A DNA stretch of 9,000 nucleotides from Candidatus Methanophaga sp. GoMg3.2 (GTDB lineage Archaea > Halobacteriota > Syntropharchaeia > Alkanophagales > Methanospirareceae): contig QBUN01000333.1 in NCBI GenBank assembly GCA_013180565.1, positions 1 through 9,000 of the forward strand. The letters are read 5' to 3'. Below the pieces are notes generated by a model. The model was given only the letters and a program-made list of their open reading frames with translations. It had not been told where the DNA came from and ran no database searches. The position numbers and the translations under genes are program-made. This document shows, piece after piece, positions 6,452-9,000 of this stretch. Position 1 is the stretch's first letter; the number at the start of each line of letters is the position of its first letter.

Positions 6452-7492
6452 CTAATCCCAACAACAAACACTCCTCAGAATTGTTATTACTGAGCACATA
6501 CTTGTATCCTCTATATCGCTCTTCTCTTACTACTGGCTTATACTTCCTCAAAATTCTTTTCAAGTCTGTAATAGGTGGTATGCCATCTGACCTGTATGAA
6601 ACAACAATAGCCGCATCTTGGAATTTTTTGAATAGAGTGTTAAACGCAGTGTAAATTTTATTTTTATCACACCAAACAGGTTTATTATGCTTTATCCTCT
6701 TGTGTTTGCTCCGGTAGTCAATCATATCCTTCCATTTCGGATAATTCACAATACCCTCAAGGAAATGATAAAAGTCCAGGTAATCCACGCCAACGCCTGC
6801 TTTCGATATGTAGGGTGTATCAATATAGACGAGGTCAAAATCGCCCTCAATATCGAATACATCGAGATTTGAGGCACTGTTTTCCTTCCCGTTAGAAAAA
6901 ACACACCTATTTGCTTCGTTTACAAAATTCAAGAAATGTTCTTTAAATGGTGTATCCCATGTTGTTTTGTTGCCAAAGCTCCGTTTAACATTTGAAGTAC
7001 GCATGTAAAGGTTTTTTCGATGAAAAAGATTGTAGGGGCGTTTTATAATGCAGGATTGAAATAAAGCATAATAAGCCAGTGTGCGCTTGTAAAAGTCATC
7101 CAAATTTTCGATGTTCCTGATAACCATATCGAGCCATCGGTTCTCCTCATTAGTATAGTAAATATCGGCGAATGTATTCTGGATGAAGGTGGGATAATCT
7201 GTGTCACGATGAGGTTGCAGTAAAAAATCTATGTCGTTCTCTGATAATCTTATTGCATCGTTCTCTATCAAAGCAGTGCCGATGTAATAATTAGAGCTTA
7301 GTATGTCGTTATAAAAAACCTGTTTACCTTTAATTTTCAAGAAATAGCCTACTATCCCTGTTCCACCGAACGCATCTAAGGCGCTTTCAAATTCAAGCTC
7401 TTTTATGTTATCCCAAACCACTCGACTATCTTTGCTTTGCTCCCTTGGTACCGGGTTGTGGGGAGATTATAAGGTGTAATTAATTCACCCAT
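6438..7492 (-). CDS. D12/alpha-class adenine-specific DNA methyltransferase (cognate to the EcoRV-like nuclease), apparent frameshift near its N-terminus
   Basis: It transfers a methyl group from S-adenosylmethionine to adenine N6 and should protect the site cut by the neighbouring nuclease. The long frame (327 aa if read from GTG at 7421) has SAM motif I DAFGGTG (16-22), then a target-recognition region, and catalytic motif IV as YIDTPY (199-204), a DTPY variant of DPPY followed by GVGVDYLDFYHFLEG; motif I before motif IV is the alpha-class order. The GTG frame lacks the conserved N-terminal element. That element is found in another frame from ATG at 7492: MGELITPYNLPTTRYQGSK then AKIVEW, matching the RYxGSK start of D12 enzymes. 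One extra G at about 7418-7420 would fuse the two into a 351-aa protein. The gene lies 22 bases after the endonuclease stop with no clear Shine-Dalgarno. GTG as the true start is the weaker alternative. Confidence 0.88.
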
Positions 7493-7514
7493 AAGCGTTA
7501 ATTGGGCTGTCGTC

Positions 7515-8324
7515 TCAATCATTTTTATCAGTTTTTGCGCCTTGTTTATACTCAAAATACTCCTTTATATTACGATAAGGCGGTTTTGGTAATTCAAGCA
7601 ATTGTGCCATATCCTTTGTCTGATAATACATCCAATAATCATCAAATACATCTACCCCATATTTTGAAAAAATGCCTGTGCCATCTCGTAATTCTTCCAT
7701 TTTTGTTGTAGAACCTATGTTTTTGGTATTACCACTTCCAAGTCTATCCGTTGCGATTTTATACTTCTCCTGCAAGATAAATTCAATATCCATTATCACA
7801 GAGAGAATCCTTGTGAGTTCTGCAATAGTGTAGATTTTATATTCATCTACACGATCATCCTGCTTTGTATATACAATCCCAAGCACGTAATGTTTTTTGT
7901 ATTCGCCATAAGGAAAGGTAATATTCTTTTTGCCGCTTCTATTTCGGAAATAACCGGTAAACGCACCAAGCGTAAATCCAGATGCTGATGTTTTTGACTT
8001 TCGGTAGGTGCTTTTTATATCCAGTGCTATCTTTTCTTCGCTCTTTTTGTCAATAAAACTGATGTCAGGATAAAAATTCTGCTCTTTGCTTAAAATAATC
8101 TCAAAATCGTTTTCTATCGCAAACTGTTGGATTTTAGGGAATAGCATAATCTCTAAAACCTTTGAAATCACTTTTGTATCGAGAGAAATCGTATAAATAT
8201 TCTTAAAAATATCAATAAAGCCTTTTACTGTCCAGTTACCATCAGAATCTTGAATATCGCAAAGATATTGGCTTAGATGTCCTAAGAGTTTTTCTTTAAA
8301 GTTGGCCTTATCCATAGTCATCAT
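7515..8324 (-). CDS. EcoRV-like type II restriction endonuclease
   Basis: A 269-aa homologue of EcoRV, which binds as a dimer to GATATC and cuts it bluntly with Mg2+. The similarity runs the whole length. Catalytic residues match: E58 (VLEIM), D87 in EQNFYPDISF (EcoRV QQNHYPDFT, D74), and D102/K104 in ALDIKSTY (EcoRV AIDIKTTY, D90/K92). Then come FTLGAFTGYFRN and VLGIVYTK, and the major-groove recognition loop LGSGNTKNIGS (195-205; EcoRV AGSGNTTNIGS), whose Gly-Asn-Thr contacts define specificity. GIFSKYG...FDDYWMYYQ matches the EcoRV C-terminal part. GATATC recognition is therefore a reasoned inference. The N-terminus is slightly longer than that of EcoRV. ATG codons at 8324, 8321 and 8315 are all possible starts; there is no Shine-Dalgarno, and an IS end lies only 17 bp upstream. 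The frame is intact, unlike the methyltransferase downstream. Confidence 0.93.
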   Translation of the reverse strand: MMTMDKANFKEKLLGHLSQYLCDIQDSDGNWTVKGFIDIFKNIYTISLDTKVISKVLEIMLFPKIQQFAIENDFEIILSKEQNFYPDISFIDKKSEEKIALDIKSTYRKSKTSASGFTLGAFTGYFRNRSGKKNITFPYGEYKKHYVLGIVYTKQDDRVDEYKIYTIAELTRILSVIMDIEFILQEKYKIATDRLGSGNTKNIGSTTKMEELRDGTGIFSKYGVDVFDDYWMYYQTKDMAQLLELPKPPYRNIKEYFEYKQGAKTDKND

Positions 8325-8341
8325 TTAAACAAATAGCTTTA

Positions 8342-8356
8342 GAGGCTGTCCCACAA
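8342..8356. repeat. IS terminal inverted repeat GAGGCTGTCCCACAA
   Basis: The GAGGCTGTC start is typical of IS1182-type and related termini. It lies 97 bases past the transposase stop, where an IS end is expected. The partner repeat is outside the window, so its length is not defined. Confidence 0.6.
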
Positions 8357-8357
8357 A

Positions 8358-8366
8358 TAAATTATA
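8358..8366 (-). promoter_or_regulatory. TATA-like sequence inside the IS end, facing the endonuclease gene
   Basis: On the minus strand TATAATTTA lies about 38 bases before the endonuclease ATG at 8324, so a start site ~25 bases downstream would leave a leader of about a dozen bases. AT-rich IS ends often contain such sequence by chance, and the upstream BRE match is poor, so this is only a candidate outward promoter. Confidence 0.3.
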
Positions 8367-8452
8367 GAACTTTATTGTACACAAAGACAATGACGGTAAA
8401 TCAACATAAATCGGAAATTCATGACACTCCAGGAGTTAATACGAATAAAATC

Positions 8453-9000
8453 TTAAAGAATTGTTACCTTAGATGCAACCTTAGCTACCAAACCCTCAAT
8501 ATTACATAAAGCAGCCACTCTACCACCTAATTTACCCCACATCACCCTCAGATTATGAGCAGTGCATACAAGATTATGCTCCATCCGCACGTTTTCTATC
8601 CCTCTTGTATGAAACTCACTAAACTTTAGATTCTGCTTAATGTTGCCGAAAGGCCATTCAACTGTTTCTTTACGCTTCTTGTATTCCTCTTTCCCTTTCT
8701 CGGAACTCATTTTACCTGCCATCCGCCTACGTTCCGCCTCGTAGTCATCACTTGTGATCTTTCTTTTTTTGCTTTTACCAGCACATTCCTCCCGGAATGG
8801 ACATTCTCCACAGTTTGCACCATAATAGGAGTACTGTGGCTTACCTTTATACACATACTCCCCCTTTCTGGTGAGTATCTCACCATTAGGGCATATAAAT
8901 TGGTCATTTTCTTCATCATAGACAAACTTGTCCTTCGAGTACGGACCGTCCTTTACCTTACCATTCATTTCCTGGGCCTGCTTGCTGTCTGGAATATAGC
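8453..9000 (-). CDS. IS1182-family transposase, C-terminal part (truncated by window edge)
   Basis: The C-terminal ~182 residues of a DDE transposase. The frame is open to base 9000, with YIPDSKQAQEMNG preceding the internal Met at 8968, so that Met is not the start; YIPD.KQA is a conserved spot in this family. Following are a Cys-rich zinc-ribbon-like stretch (FICPNGE, then CGECPFREEC), then KKRKETVEWPFGNIKQNLKF, which carries the catalytic Glu of the DDE triad, then the basic RGIENVRMEHNLVCTAHNL tail typical of the DDE_Tnp_1_6 domain. The visible part is intact, with a TAA stop at 8455-8453. It reads towards the endonuclease gene, so transposase read-through could transcribe the R-M genes. 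Confidence 0.9.
   Translation of the reverse strand, partial: YIPDSKQAQEMNGKVKDGPYSKDKFVYDEENDQFICPNGEILTRKGEYVYKGKPQYSYYGANCGECPFREECAGKSKKRKITSDDYEAERRRMAGKMSSEKGKEEYKKRKETVEWPFGNIKQNLKFSEFHTRGIENVRMEHNLVCTAHNLRVMWGKLGGRVAALCNIEGLVAKVASKVTIL

Larger units (their letters stand above)
8342..9000 (-). mobile_element. IS1182-like insertion sequence, 3' part with one terminal inverted repeat
   Basis: The element enters from the right edge and ends at about 8342, where GAGGCTGTCCCACAA matches the GAGGCTGTC-type terminal repeats known for this group. It holds the transposase 3' end and ~110 bases of non-coding tail (8342-8452). The other end and any target duplication are outside the window, so the boundary is inferred from the terminal motif alone. 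Confidence 0.75.

Noticed and set aside
465..6455. Several 60-114-aa + strand open frames across the archease, mutase, cassette and protease genes
   Set aside because: All lie antisense to clear minus-strand genes and have low-complexity or unlike-protein composition.
7419..7421. GTG as the true start of the methyltransferase
   Set aside because: It begins after the conserved RYQGSK element, which is present just upstream in another frame; one missing base explains this better.
8426..8436. Short palindrome ACTCC-A-GGAGT in the IS tail
   Set aside because: Arms of only five bases; not distinguishable from chance and no T tract follows.
8707..8925. 72-aa minus-strand open frame inside the transposase region
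   Set aside because: It overlaps the transposase in another frame and lacks family motifs or a ribosome site.

Overview
The window looks archaeal. It opens with the 3' end of an archaeal-type pheS, then has an archease gene and a long phosphohexomutase. Gene starts carry GGAGGTGAT-type Shine-Dalgarno sequences, and at least one promoter has a clear TATA box. A euryarchaeal or methanogen-/ANME-like host is my guess, but nothing here fixes the lineage. Apart from pheS on the + strand, every gene from 431 to 9000 is on the minus strand, so transcription runs from high to low coordinates.

Region by region (low to high coordinate): (1) 1-209, the end of pheS (+). (2) 210-430, a repeat- and hairpin-rich spacer between the convergent pheS and archease genes, probably holding terminators for both. 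(3) 431-2488, archease and a phosphomannomutase/phosphoglucomutase, abutting with no gap. (4) 2504-5828, an AT-rich three-gene cassette with its own TATA box and strong Shine-Dalgarno sites. In transcription order it encodes a 289-aa protein with a YGALN-type motif, a 209-aa unrecognised protein, and a 607-aa ParA/MinD-like ATPase whose P-loop is KGGVGRT (Arg replaces the usual second Lys) followed by a helical-repeat tail. This is the best candidate for an under-described conflict or signalling system. (5) 5934-6451, a retropepsin-like (clan AA) aspartic protease gene split by a one-base frameshift. (6) 6438-8324, a type II restriction-modification pair: an EcoRV-like endonuclease (catalytic and recognition-loop residues conserved, so a GATATC specificity is inferred) followed by a D12/alpha-class adenine methyltransferase. 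The methyltransferase N-terminus lies in another frame, again offset by one missing base. (7) 8342-9000, the 3' part of an IS1182-like insertion sequence whose end lies 17 bp upstream of the endonuclease start codon.

The accessory block 2504-9000 (IS, R-M, protease, ATPase cassette) therefore looks like a defence island placed next to housekeeping genes. The two frameshifts are both explained by one lost base in a short homopolymer, so they are either sequence errors or real decay. This matters because an active EcoRV-like nuclease with a broken methyltransferase should not be tolerated unless the nuclease is silent.
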